Positions 1-7,768 of a DNA stretch of 64,000 nt are shown here, one piece after another (positions within the stretch are counted from its first letter, which is position 1; every line of letters begins with the position of its first letter). Source of the stretch: Paenibacillus sp. 453mf. GTDB taxonomy: Bacteria > Bacillota > Bacilli > Paenibacillales > Paenibacillaceae. Under the pieces are notes generated by a model. That model saw only the letters and a list, made by a program, of their open reading frames with translations, made no database searches and was not told the origin of the DNA. The stretch covers positions 1,540,862 to 1,604,861 of the forward strand of contig NZ_FPAC01000001.1 in assembly GCF_900116105.1 (NCBI RefSeq), given 5' to 3'. A program made the translations under genes and the position numbers.

Positions 1-240
1 GGTTACTCCACATAATCCAGCGCCTGCAAACAGTAGTTCTTCCGTAATTGAGTTCGTATTTACAATTCGGGGATAGAGTAGCAACAGAACACAGTATCCT
101 ATAAGAAAACGTAAATACAACACCTCAATCGGATTGAAGTCAGACAGCAGAAGCTTAGTAGACACAAATGTCGAGCCCCATACAAAGATCGTGAATATTG
201 CGAGTAGATGTCCCGTTGATGCGGCTTGCTTCTTTATCAT
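1..240 (-). CDS. EamA/DMT-family transporter, 5' part only
   Basis: This is the N-terminal 80 residues of a membrane protein that runs off the left edge. The translation starts MIKKQAASTGHLLAIFTIF and contains the typical DMT/EamA opening (IFVWGSTFVSTKLLL, then F-NPIEVLYLRFLIGY). Members are inner-membrane exporters of amino acids or other small metabolites with ten helices in two repeats; three helices are visible here. The ATG overlaps the stop of the upstream AraC gene (TGATG at 242-238), so the two are translationally coupled and the regulator probably controls this exporter. The substrate cannot be inferred. Confidence 0.85.
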   Translation of the reverse strand, partial: MIKKQAASTGHLLAIFTIFVWGSTFVSTKLLLSDFNPIEVLYLRFLIGYCVLLLLYPRIVNTNSITEELLFAGAGLCGVT

Positions 241-1100
241 CATGCCATGGCCTCCGTATATACGGGTGGTGATGTTTGATCGGTAAATATCCTCATATAT
301 TGTTTTGGCGTAAGCCCGATGAGCTTTTTAAAATGATTAGTGAAATGGCTCTGGTCACTGAACCCGGAACGAATAGCAACCTCAATGGGAGGAACGCCTT
401 GCTCTAGAAGCTTTTTGGCATGGATGATGCGCTGTGTCTCTAGATAGCTGTAAGGTGAAATTCCTTTTTGTTTGGTAAACGAACGAAGCAAATAATATTT
501 ACTAAGACCAGTAAGCTTACATAAATCCTGAAGCGTAATGGTTTGATCAAAATGATTATCTATGTAATTACATACCGTTTTGATTTCTGTGCGAAGACAG
601 AGTTCATATGAAGAGATAAACTGATCGGTATGTTCTCTTAAGAGATGTTCAATAAGAAATAAGAGCAATTCCTCTTTTTTAAAATCAGATTGACCTTCGG
701 AGATCATCGTGTGCAAATCGCGCAAGGTATCCGCGATTTCACTATTACAAAGAACAGGTTCCTTAAAATAAGGCGTTTCCTTCTTTCCCGTAATTTCAAA
801 TACATATCTTTGCATGATGCTTGGCTGTATATTTATACAGCGGTAATCCAACGTTCGTCCATCAACTTGCTCACATGCATGGGGATCATATGGATTGAAA
901 ATAATAACATCACCAGTATTTATGATGTACTCTTTATTTTTACAAGCCAAGTAACGCTTCCCCTGTTCAATGAACCCGAATACATAATAATCATGAAAAT
1001 GGTTGGGGAATTTTTGCATAATTCCTTCAAATCGATAAGCTTCCACTTGTAAATCCGTATCATAACAAACCATTCTATTCTCTTGAGCCACTAGCTGCAC
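240..1100 (-). CDS. AraC-family transcriptional regulator with N-terminal cupin domain
   Basis: A one-component regulator of about 280 residues. The N-terminal half is a cupin-type sensor (HFHDYYVFGFIEQGKR near residue 34; a later GDVIIFNPYDPHAC resembles the usual GD-x-P-x-x-H element). The C-terminal 100 residues hold the double helix-turn-helix: LQDLCKLTGLSKYYLLRSF, then IEVAIRSGFSDQSHFTNHFKK and the GLTPKQY ending. The start is uncertain: the GTG at 1100 lies within a G-rich stretch, and a second GTG three codons on has a better-spaced AGGTG. The gene is directly coupled to the EamA transporter gene, which it probably controls, as is common for AraC-LysE/EamA exporter pairs. The ligand is unknown. 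Confidence 0.88.
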   Translation of the reverse strand: MQLVAQENRMVCYDTDLQVEAYRFEGIMQKFPNHFHDYYVFGFIEQGKRYLACKNKEYIINTGDVIIFNPYDPHACEQVDGRTLDYRCINIQPSIMQRYVFEITGKKETPYFKEPVLCNSEIADTLRDLHTMISEGQSDFKKEELLLFLIEHLLREHTDQFISSYELCLRTEIKTVCNYIDNHFDQTITLQDLCKLTGLSKYYLLRSFTKQKGISPYSYLETQRIIHAKKLLEQGVPPIEVAIRSGFSDQSHFTNHFKKLIGLTPKQYMRIFTDQTSPPVYTEAMA

Positions 1101-1282
1101 CTACTCTCCATGATCTATCTTTCTGCTGTCATTATATTATAAGCAAGCTTGTGATTCTTGTAAGATATTGCTCATCATAGTTAGAAATGAAAAGAGTCGT
1201 TAACCGTTTATATACATGGAATATGGTTTAAATAGGAATACTGTAGAGGTATTGATAACTAAATAGGTTAGAGGTGGGATTA

Positions 1283-2845
1283 TTGATTCGTAAATTAATG
1301 AAAGACAAGGTATTCAGCATTTCAGCAATCATCATCACTCTCCTTGTTGTTCTTGGTGCTCTGATGCCAGTCGCATTCGGTAACACAACAAGTATGCTGT
1401 ACAATTTTACAACCAATAATTTCGGTTGGTTTTATCTGCTGTCCATCTTTGTCATTATTGCGTTCCTCATCTGGGTGGCTGCCAGTAAGTATGGAACCAT
1501 ACGTTTGGGTGGCGAGAAAGGAAAGCCGCAGTATCCATTTTTCACATGGATAGGAATGCTGTTTTCAGCCGGTTTCGGTGTTGGTCTCGTATTCTGGGGC
1601 GTAGCGGAACCCATGAGTCATTTCTTTAATACTCCGTTTGGAGGTGTGGAATCACAGACGGAAGAAGCGGCACGCGTTGCAATGGGATACTCCTTCTTTC
1701 ACTGGGGGATCAGTCAATGGTCCGTATTTGCACTGGTAGGTCTCGTAATTGCATTTCTTCAATTCCGCAAGGAGAAGGATGGACTCGTATCCACAGCGCT
1801 GGAGCCAGTAACGGGTAATAAACCTGCTGTTAAGAAAACGATCGATATTCTGGCCGTCATCGCTACGGTCATGGGAATTGCGACTTCCATTGGTCTAGGT
1901 GTTATGCAAATGAGTGGAGGACTTAGTACTCTTACAGGAACTAGCAACAGCAAACTTATTCAGCTGGGAATACTAGTCGCTATATTCATTGGGTACATGA
2001 TTTCATCTACTACAGGTCTAGATAAAGGGATAAGGTATTTAAGTAATCTAAATCTCGGTGTAGCCTTATTGTTCCTTCTCTTTGTATTTACTCTCGGTCC
2101 GACGGTGTTCATACTTGAGACGTTTACACTGGCTCTGGGTGATTACATAACGAATTTTATTTCATACAGTCTACGGTTACAGCCTTATACCGAGGGAACC
2201 TGGGTTAGAGACTGGACTATATTCTACTGGGCTTGGGCAATTGCCTGGTCGCCGTACGTAGGTGCTTTTGTAGCAAGGGTGTCAAGGGGCAGAACGATCC
2301 GAGAGTTCATCGTGGGAGTTATGGTCGTGCCACCGCTCATTGCCTGTCTCTGGATCGCGACTTTTGGTGGAACGGCCATTTGGTTTGATCTTCATGAAGC
2401 TACTGGCATCGCGGCTGCAGTTAATGAGGATGTCACTTCGGCATTGTTCCAGCTCTTTAGACAGCTTCCATTGTCGACGATCATGTCCATATTGTCCATT
2501 CTGCTGATTCTCACTTTCCTCGTAACCTCAGCCGATTCGGCGACCTACATCTTGTCCAGCATGACAACGAAAGGTAGCCTCAATCCGCCAATGACGGCGA
2601 AGATCGTGTGGGGAACACTGATGGCTGCCATCGCAGGAGTTCTATTATACAGCGGCGGCCTGGGGGCTCTGCAAACAGCCTCATTAATAGCCGCTTTGCC
2701 TTTTACAGTTATATTGCTACTATTAATCATCGCTGTTGTAAAGCTGCTTAGAAAAGAACCTCTCCCGATTAGGAAGGCAGACTTGAAACGATATCGTCGA
2801 TTGGAAGAAGCCGCAAATAAAACGTCAGATAAGTCTAGAAAATAA
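1283..2845 (+). CDS. BCCT-family betaine/choline/carnitine transporter
   Basis: A secondary transporter of about 520 residues for quaternary-ammonium osmolytes such as glycine betaine, acting in the cytoplasmic membrane. Twelve helices are evident, with the BCCT signature WTIFYWAWAIAWSPYVG near residue 310 and the glycine-rich stretch GIATSIGLGVMQMSGG near residue 205. It resembles OpuD/BetL proteins in length and lacks a long regulatory C-terminal tail, ending in a short Lys/Arg-rich segment. I place the start at the TTG at 1283, because GAGGTGGG at 1271-1278 is then a well-spaced ribosome binding site; the upstream GTG at 1274 lies inside that site. It stands alone between its own promoter region and a terminator. 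The substrate cannot be told from sequence. Confidence 0.93.
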   Translation: MIRKLMKDKVFSISAIIITLLVVLGALMPVAFGNTTSMLYNFTTNNFGWFYLLSIFVIIAFLIWVAASKYGTIRLGGEKGKPQYPFFTWIGMLFSAGFGVGLVFWGVAEPMSHFFNTPFGGVESQTEEAARVAMGYSFFHWGISQWSVFALVGLVIAFLQFRKEKDGLVSTALEPVTGNKPAVKKTIDILAVIATVMGIATSIGLGVMQMSGGLSTLTGTSNSKLIQLGILVAIFIGYMISSTTGLDKGIRYLSNLNLGVALLFLLFVFTLGPTVFILETFTLALGDYITNFISYSLRLQPYTEGTWVRDWTIFYWAWAIAWSPYVGAFVARVSRGRTIREFIVGVMVVPPLIACLWIATFGGTAIWFDLHEATGIAAAVNEDVTSALFQLFRQLPLSTIMSILSILLILTFLVTSADSATYILSSMTTKGSLNPPMTAKIVWGTLMAAIAGVLLYSGGLGALQTASLIAALPFTVILLLLIIAVVKLLRKEPLPIRKADLKRYRRLEEAANKTSDKSRK

Positions 2846-2855
2846 GTATGAAGAA

Positions 2856-2886
2856 GAGCAAGCGCCGTATGGTGCTTGTTTTTTTT
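2856..2886 (+). terminator. Intrinsic terminator after the BCCT gene
   Basis: The inverted repeat CAAGCGCC/GGTGCTTG with a GTAT loop is followed by eight T residues, eleven bases after the stop codon. Confidence 0.9.
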
Positions 2887-3036
2887 GTGCGGAAGCTCGG
2901 TTGAATAACAGAATGGTCTCAGTGAATTGTAGAGATGGGACCTGTCTGGCTGGGATTAAATACGAATTAAACAATGAATTAATGGTTAAGCTATCTCTCG
3001 AATTTGATGACAAATACAGGCAAGGGGTAGGTACCT

Positions 3037-3441
3037 GTGAAATATAGTGAGAAATTGCCTCAGGTGCTGCAGCACATATTAAATATTTGCCTGCTGCTGG
3101 TGGGGCTGCTCTTGTGTATATCCTTATTCAAAGTAACCTGGGATATATTTGCATATGTTGTTCTCCCTGCGGAGAACGACAAATCCTATTATGAGTTTAC
3201 GGATGATCTGCTCGTGTTCTTTCTCTATTTTGAGTTTATCGCGTTAATTATCAAGTATTTCAGCACAGGGTTTCATTTTCCACTGCGATACTTTATCTAC
3301 ATTGGAATTACGGCTGTCATTCGATTGATTCTGATTGAGCATGACCGCGCAATAGATACGTTCTGGTGGGCTGCCGCGATCTTGGTCATGGTAGGAGCAT
3401 TGTTAATTGTAAACCATAGGCTGCTTAAGAGAGAAAGCTGA
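3037..3441 (+). CDS. psiE: PsiE-family phosphate-starvation-inducible membrane protein
   Basis: A protein of 134 residues with four predicted helices. It matches the PsiE family in length and in the conserved core (VTWDIFAYVVLP, then LLVFFLYFEFIALIIKYF, HFPLRYFIYIGITAVIRLI and a W-A-A-A-ILVM last helix). In E. coli the gene is induced by phosphate starvation; its biochemical function is unknown. The GTG start at 3037 is preceded by GGGGTAGG. The gene is monocistronic and I see no Pho box in front of it, so phosphate control is not supported by this sequence. Confidence 0.88.
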   Translation: MKYSEKLPQVLQHILNICLLLVGLLLCISLFKVTWDIFAYVVLPAENDKSYYEFTDDLLVFFLYFEFIALIIKYFSTGFHFPLRYFIYIGITAVIRLILIEHDRAIDTFWWAAAILVMVGALLIVNHRLLKRES

Positions 3442-3552
3442 GTAATAAGTCACTGGATAAGTCATTTCATATCTCAAGTTCATACTCTATTGTATTTCCC
3501 TCCATTTTTGCACTATGTTATATTGATCTAGATAAGACATAGGAGGATAGAG

Positions 3553-4371
3553 ATGGACAACTTATTCATGATCGGAGAGATCTCAAAGCTCTTTCAAATC
3601 GACATTCGCACACTTCGCTATTATGATGAAATAGACTTATTTAGGCCGGCATCCATCGACACATCTACGGGATACCGCTATTACTCCATAGATCAATTTG
3701 AACAGCTAAATACCATCCTCTATCTTAAAGCGCTCGGAGTTCCGCTCAAACAGATCAAGCAGTTTCTCGATCATCGCGATATCGATCATATCTTACAGCT
3801 GCTTCAGGATCAGTATGAGCGAACCGTAAATAAAATCAATGAGTTTACCCAAATTAAGCAAAAGATTGAAAGCCGGATTCATCAAATCAAGGATGCAGCG
3901 AATGTAAAAGAGCTGTATAAAATTCGTGAGGTTGAGCTGCCCGAAAGAGCGATTGTAGTTCTTAAGCATAAGATACATAAAAGTGATAATTTAGAATTGC
4001 CGATTCGTATGCTTGAGAATCAAACCAAGATGAAATCAACGATATTTCTAGGTAAAGTGGGACTATCTATTGCACTAGAAAGCTTAGTTGCCCGACGCTT
4101 TGAGGAGTATGATTCGATCTTTGTTGTTGTTGAGGAACAGAGCAAGCAACTTCATCAAGGGCAGAAGCTTCTTTCACAAAGTAGAAATATAACTATTCGG
4201 TTTGCAGGTACACATGAAGATGCGGCCCCGTATTATGAACAGCTTATCAATTTCATTGAAGATAATGGCTATCAGATGTATGATGATGGACTGGAAATAA
4301 CCTATATTGATTATGGACTGACCCAGGATGCTTCCAAGTTCGTCACAGAAATACAGATCCCTGTAAAATAA
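3553..4371 (+). CDS. MerR-family regulator with GyrI-like effector domain
   Basis: A transcription activator of 272 residues. Residues 1-75 are the MerR winged helix (MIGEISKLFQIDIRTLRYYD, then DTSTGYRYYSIDQFEQL). A coiled-coil dimerisation helix follows (about 80-120). The C-terminal 150 residues look like a BmrR/GyrI-type ligand-binding domain, with paired strands and a FVTEIQIPV ending. Such proteins bind the 19-bp spacer of a target promoter and untwist it when a drug-like ligand binds. Three bases after the stop lies exactly such a promoter (4374-4404), facing the DUF554 gene. The start ATG follows an AGGAGG ribosome binding site. The ligand is unknown. Confidence 0.92.
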   Translation: MDNLFMIGEISKLFQIDIRTLRYYDEIDLFRPASIDTSTGYRYYSIDQFEQLNTILYLKALGVPLKQIKQFLDHRDIDHILQLLQDQYERTVNKINEFTQIKQKIESRIHQIKDAANVKELYKIREVELPERAIVVLKHKIHKSDNLELPIRMLENQTKMKSTIFLGKVGLSIALESLVARRFEEYDSIFVVVEEQSKQLHQGQKLLSQSRNITIRFAGTHEDAAPYYEQLINFIEDNGYQMYDDGLEITYIDYGLTQDASKFVTEIQIPVK

Positions 4372-4373
4372 CA

Positions 4374-4404
4374 TTGACTCTCCAGTAACTGGAGGGTTTA
4401 TTCT
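4374..4404 (+). promoter_or_regulatory. MerR-type promoter/operator with 19-bp spacer
   Basis: A -35 box TTGACT (4374-4379) and a -10 box TATTCT (4399-4404) are separated by exactly 19 bp that contain the perfect dyad CTCCAGT-ACTGGAG. Overlong spacers with a central dyad are the hallmark of MerR-controlled promoters. It lies between the MerR gene and the DUF554 gene and fires toward the latter. Confidence 0.85.
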
Positions 4405-4439
4405 GTGTTTAACAACAACTCAAGTGGGAGAGGAATTAG

Positions 4440-5123
4440 ATGATTGGAACGATTGTAAATGTAGCAACGATCCTGGTGGGAAGTGCACTGGGAAGCTTAT
4501 TTAAGAAGGGAATCGGGGAGCGCTACCAGGACATCTTGATGCAGGCTATGGGACTTGCTGTTACCGCGCTAGGCATAAACTCCATCGTTAAATACTTACC
4601 TGACAGTCATTACCCCGTCCTGTTCATTATCAGTCTTGCCGTAGGTGGTCTGATTGGAGAGAGGCTGAATCTTGAGAGCAGCTTCAAAAGCGCCGTATCC
4701 CGCATCTCCAAAGGGAATCTGGCGGAAGGATTATCGACAGCAATCATGCTGTTCTGTATCGGTACATTATCCATCGTAGGACCCATTGAAAGTGCATTGA
4801 ACGGTAATCATACCTACCTGCTGTCAAATGCAATGCTGGATGGCATCACTTCTATGGTGCTGGCGTCCACATTTGGCTTTGGTATTGCCTGGTCAGCAGT
4901 TGTGCTGCTCTGCTGGCAGGGATTGATTTATATGCTGGCAGGTGCGGTATCTGGGTATATCACGCCCGAGCTGCTCACGGAAATTTCGATCGTTGGCGGG
5001 GTGCTTATTCTAAGTTCTGGGCTCAGCCTCCTGGGTATCAAGCATTTTAAAACGATGAATTTGATCCCGGCTCTGTTTGTCCCCGTTGTTTTCATTGTCA
5101 TAAAGAATTTGCTCGGGCTGTGA
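4440..5123 (+). CDS. DUF554 family membrane protein
   Basis: A hydrophobic protein of 227 residues with about seven helices, matching the DUF554 family (YdfK/YqgA-like). Recognisable elements are the start MIGTIVNVATILVGSALGS, the GIGERYQDILMQAMGLAVTA stretch and the central FCIGTLSIVGPIESAL motif. The family is described as a possible transport protein; its function is not established. The promoter in front is of the MerR type (4374-4404), so expression is probably switched by the adjacent MerR regulator. That link suggests a role in export of, or resistance to, the MerR ligand, which is inference. Confidence 0.9.
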   Translation: MIGTIVNVATILVGSALGSLFKKGIGERYQDILMQAMGLAVTALGINSIVKYLPDSHYPVLFIISLAVGGLIGERLNLESSFKSAVSRISKGNLAEGLSTAIMLFCIGTLSIVGPIESALNGNHTYLLSNAMLDGITSMVLASTFGFGIAWSAVVLLCWQGLIYMLAGAVSGYITPELLTEISIVGGVLILSSGLSLLGIKHFKTMNLIPALFVPVVFIVIKNLLGL

Positions 5124-5164
5124 TATATTCATTAGTTCAGTTTAGGCTAACTGGTTGTAAAATA

Positions 5165-6163
5165 TTATTTGAAGCGATAAGCTCTAGGTTCATCAAACCA
5201 GAAGCTGCCGTCTTTGGAAAAGTCGATATAAGGGCTAGGGGATATTTCATCAACTCGTCTTATATCCTCTTCTGTAAGTTTAACATCGAGTGCCCCAAGA
5301 TTGCTGTTTAACTGTTGTTCGTTTCTTACCCCGATCACGGGGATTATACCTTGGCGATGAAGCAGCCAGGCAAGAGCAAATTGACCCAGTGTAATTCCCT
5401 TGGCCTCGGCTAGCTCAGCCAGTCTATCCACTTTAGCCAGCTTATCACGATTCACTGGAGCTTCTGTATCCATCCGCTCACCACGTGAATTCGAAGGAAG
5501 AGGTTGTCCGCTGCGATATTTGCCGGATAACCAGCCCCCATCTAATGGGGAGTACGCTAATGTCGATAATCCATGACGCTCGGAGGCAGGTAATATCTCC
5601 TGCTCAATGTAACGATTAAAAATGTTGTAGGAAGGCTGATTGGTGACAAAGCGCTCCAAATTCATCTTCTCACTGACCCATAAGGATTCCACGATACGCC
5701 AAGCCTCAAAGTTGGAACATCCGATGTATCGTACTTTGCCTTGAGTGACCAGATCATCCATCGCCCGAAGGGTTTCATCAAGCGGAGTGTATGGATCAGG
5801 ACGGTGTATCTGGTACAGATCAATGTAGTCCGTATTCAGACGTTTAAGGCTCGCCTCAACCTGGCGCATAATTCGATATCGACTGGCTCCTTCGCCATTG
5901 ACTCCTTCAGCAGTCCGAACTTTAAACTTGGTCGCTACGATGAATTGATCCCGTCTTCCCCGAAGTGCCTTGCCAATAATCTCTTCTGTCGTCCCTTTTC
6001 CGTATGTATCTGCCGTGTCAATAAAATTAATCCCTGAATCGAGCACCTGATCAATGATAGAGAGCGAGCTTGGCTCATCCATATCCCAAGCACCATATGT
6101 CATTGTACCAAGGCATAACCTCGATACTTGCAAACCACTTCTTCCCAAATAAGTGTATTCCAT
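5165..6163 (-). CDS. Aldo/keto reductase
   Basis: An NADPH-dependent oxidoreductase of 332 residues with a TIM-barrel fold. Features of the family are LGRSGLQVSRLCLGTMTYG at the start, GINFIDTADTYGKG (catalytic Asp and Tyr), the Lys in IVATKFKVR, YIDLYQIHRPD (catalytic His) and the cofactor-binding C-terminal IIPVIGVRNEQQL. It resembles the YdhF/YajO-like general AKRs; the substrate is unknown. The gene is monocistronic and diverges from the Mrr-like gene. The ATG at 6163 is preceded by GGGAGGTATGC on the minus strand. Confidence 0.92.
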   Translation of the reverse strand: MEYTYLGRSGLQVSRLCLGTMTYGAWDMDEPSSLSIIDQVLDSGINFIDTADTYGKGTTEEIIGKALRGRRDQFIVATKFKVRTAEGVNGEGASRYRIMRQVEASLKRLNTDYIDLYQIHRPDPYTPLDETLRAMDDLVTQGKVRYIGCSNFEAWRIVESLWVSEKMNLERFVTNQPSYNIFNRYIEQEILPASERHGLSTLAYSPLDGGWLSGKYRSGQPLPSNSRGERMDTEAPVNRDKLAKVDRLAELAEAKGITLGQFALAWLLHRQGIIPVIGVRNEQQLNSNLGALDVKLTEEDIRRVDEISPSPYIDFSKDGSFWFDEPRAYRFK

Positions 6164-6430
6164 TTTGCATACCTCCCTGTATTCATGAATTTAAATATTA
6201 CATCTTACACGATATCTATTATAGAGCAAGTTTGTCAAAATCGGCCAGATTTTAATAGATATGAAAAGCGCTGTAGCACGTATTGTTGTTACCCTTTACC
6301 TTTCGATGAAGTCAATTTATAATTTGTTTAGCAAGAGAATGCATGTTCTTATTATCTTATTACAGAGCACAGGATTCCTTCATACGCCAGCAGACATACA
6401 TAACGGGATACGGAGAATAGGAGGAATTTA

Positions 6431-7048
6431 ATGTTGGCCGTAATATATGCCATAGCGGCAGCCATCATGATTGTCATCGCCGCAAGAATAATCATCAGTA
6501 TATCGAGACGGCGAAGGCATAGGGAGCTTAATCCCTATAAGATAACCATTAAAGACATTGACCGTATGGAAGACGGAAAAGATTTCGAGGAATATTTATT
6601 TCGGTTATTTCTTGCCTTAGGATACGAAGATGCTTACAAGACCGTCAGCAGCCGGGATTTTGGTGCTGATCTGGTATTCACTGATCGAAATGGAAATAGG
6701 GCAATTATTCAAGCCAAGCGATACTCTGTTAATAATCCAGTCGGATTATCTGCTGTTCAAGAAATATATAGTGCAATGCCGTTTTACAGGGCTCAGAAAT
6801 CCATCGTGATTACATCAGGCATTTATACGGATGCTTGCTTGAAGCTGGCAGGATATAATGGTGTAAGACTGCTGGATCGCGAGGATTTAATAGACATCAT
6901 GAACGATCTCCGCAGCAGGCATGAGGATGCTGCTATGGACTTAATAGAAGCAGAGCCGGTACGGCTGCTGGATTCATGGGATGATTATTTGAAGGACAAG
7001 CAGTATAAAAAAGAGCGCAAGGCAGTTGAAAAAAGAATTACAGGTTAG
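6431..7048 (+). CDS. Membrane-anchored Mrr-like restriction endonuclease domain protein
   Basis: A protein of 205 residues. One N-terminal helix (residues 3-25) is followed by a basic stretch (RRRRHRE), then a PD-(D/E)XK nuclease domain of the Mrr_cat type: GKDFEEYLFRLFLALGY, SSRDFGADLVF (catalytic Asp), AIIQAKRY (the Q-x-K variant of the E-x-K motif) and SIVITSGIYTDACLKLA. Such single-helix Mrr proteins occur widely in Bacillota. Some cut modified DNA, others have unknown roles. No methylase is nearby, so this is not a classical restriction-modification pair. The start ATG follows AGGAGG with normal spacing. Confidence 0.88.
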   Translation: MLAVIYAIAAAIMIVIAARIIISISRRRRHRELNPYKITIKDIDRMEDGKDFEEYLFRLFLALGYEDAYKTVSSRDFGADLVFTDRNGNRAIIQAKRYSVNNPVGLSAVQEIYSAMPFYRAQKSIVITSGIYTDACLKLAGYNGVRLLDREDLIDIMNDLRSRHEDAAMDLIEAEPVRLLDSWDDYLKDKQYKKERKAVEKRITG

Positions 7049-7451
7049 TTATTTTACGGACAAACTTCGTCCGTATAGGATAGTTATTTTTGTATCCATA
7101 TGTTACTCCTTTGCCGTTCTTGATGGACTGACAACCGAATTCATGGGCGTAGTGGGCTTGCAAGTAAATAAAAATCACAATCATGCCGAGCTTGCTTACT
7201 GGATTGGCAAACCGTTCTGGGGAAAGGGATATTGTACGGAAGCGGCTCAATGTGTACTCCAGTTTGCTTTTCGCGAACTACAATTAAATCGGGTATGGGC
7301 AGCGGCTATGAGTCGTAATCCTGCTTCCTCTTCAGTCATGAGAAAGATCGGAATGAGACATGAAGGGACATTCCACCAGCATGTAGTGAAGTGGGGACAA
7401 TATGAGGATTTGGAGTATTACGGAATATTGGCTTCTGAGTATAAGGAATGA
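7026..7451 (+). pseudogene. GNAT (RimJ/RimL-type) acetyltransferase, N-terminally truncated
   Basis: From about 7104 the frame encodes the acetyl-CoA-binding half of a RimJ/RimL-like N-acetyltransferase: EFMGVVGLQVNKNHNHAELA, YWIGKPFWGKGYCTEA, a NRVWAAAMSRNPASSSVM stretch and the usual KIGMRHEGTF ending. The first 55-60 residues of the domain are missing. The frame upstream overlaps the end of the Mrr-like gene and does not resemble a GNAT N-terminus. I therefore read it as a decayed remnant whose 5' part was deleted. A translated fragment starting from the TTG at 7026 cannot be excluded. Confidence 0.7.
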
Positions 7452-7512
7452 CTGTACAACAATTTTTCCATCATTTACAATAAGGACAGTCTATACACAA
7501 GAGGTGAAGAGG

Positions 7513-7542
7513 ATGGCATTCCGTATCGTTCGAAGTAATTAA
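7513..7542 (+). CDS. Leader peptide MAFRIVRSN
   Basis: A nine-codon ORF preceded by GAGGTGAAGAGG, which gives an AGGTG ribosome binding site six bases from the ATG. Its stop codon is buried in the first stem of the leader. Ribosome stalling on it would free downstream RNA and could prevent terminator formation. It is too short for homology evidence; the case rests on position, ribosome binding site and overlap with the stem. Confidence 0.55.
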   Translation: MAFRIVRSN

Positions 7543-7696
7543 TCATCGGGCTGGGTAAAACGCGTACCAGCCGCCAAGGGAGCAGTCTGCCTTTTGGCCA
7601 AAAGTTGATTAATTGTTTGAACGGTGCCCGGCATTGATCATTCTTAAGAACAGTCAAGGGACACCTGTATAAGGACAAAAACGCCTGTGGCCGGAG

Positions 7697-7739
7697 AGCC
7701 AGGCTTAATTGTCCTGCCCGGTGATTCCTTGGCTTTTTT
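7697..7739 (+). terminator. Attenuator terminator in the ABC exporter leader
   Basis: AGCCAGG (7697-7703) pairs with CCTTGGCT (7727-7734), followed by a run of six T residues. It lies 30 bases before the likely start of the downstream gene, so it can only act as an attenuator of that gene. Confidence 0.7.
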
Positions 7740-7768
7740 ACATTTCACTGATGGAGGTTAGACGCTCC

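Larger units (their letters stand above)
7500..7768 (+). promoter_or_regulatory. Structured leader with attenuator upstream of ABC exporter
   Basis: This 270-base untranslated region holds a nine-codon leader ORF (7513-7542) with a strong ribosome binding site. The last codon and stop of that ORF lie in a 9-bp stem (AATTAATCA 7537-7545 with TGATTAATT 7606-7614). That stem encloses two hairpins: GGCTGG/CCAGCC (7549-7554 with 7567-7572) and GCCAAGG with CCTTTTGGC (7573-7598). Another long imperfect hairpin covers about 7623-7665. A terminator at 7697-7739 shares bases with an alternative hairpin, GCCTG 7683-7687 with CAGGC 7700-7704. This layout is typical of translation-coupled attenuation of antibiotic resistance genes (bmrB-bmrCD, erm and ABC-F leaders). 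I could not match it to a named RNA family. Confidence 0.65.

Noticed and set aside
690..1052. Plus-strand open frame of 120 codons opposite the AraC gene
   Set aside because: It is antisense to clearly conserved coding sequence, without a ribosome binding site.
6186..6240. A second MerR-type operator upstream of the aldo/keto reductase
   Set aside because: TTGACA is present on the minus strand, but there is no dyad and no properly spaced -10 box.
7475..7678. Minus-strand open frame of 67 codons within the exporter leader
   Set aside because: It has no ribosome binding site or family resemblance and coincides with the folded leader, whose self-complementarity explains the open frame.
7709..7768. 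Upstream TTG start for the ABC exporter
   Set aside because: The codon lies inside the terminator hairpin and lacks a ribosome binding site; GGAGG further downstream supports the TTG at 7769.
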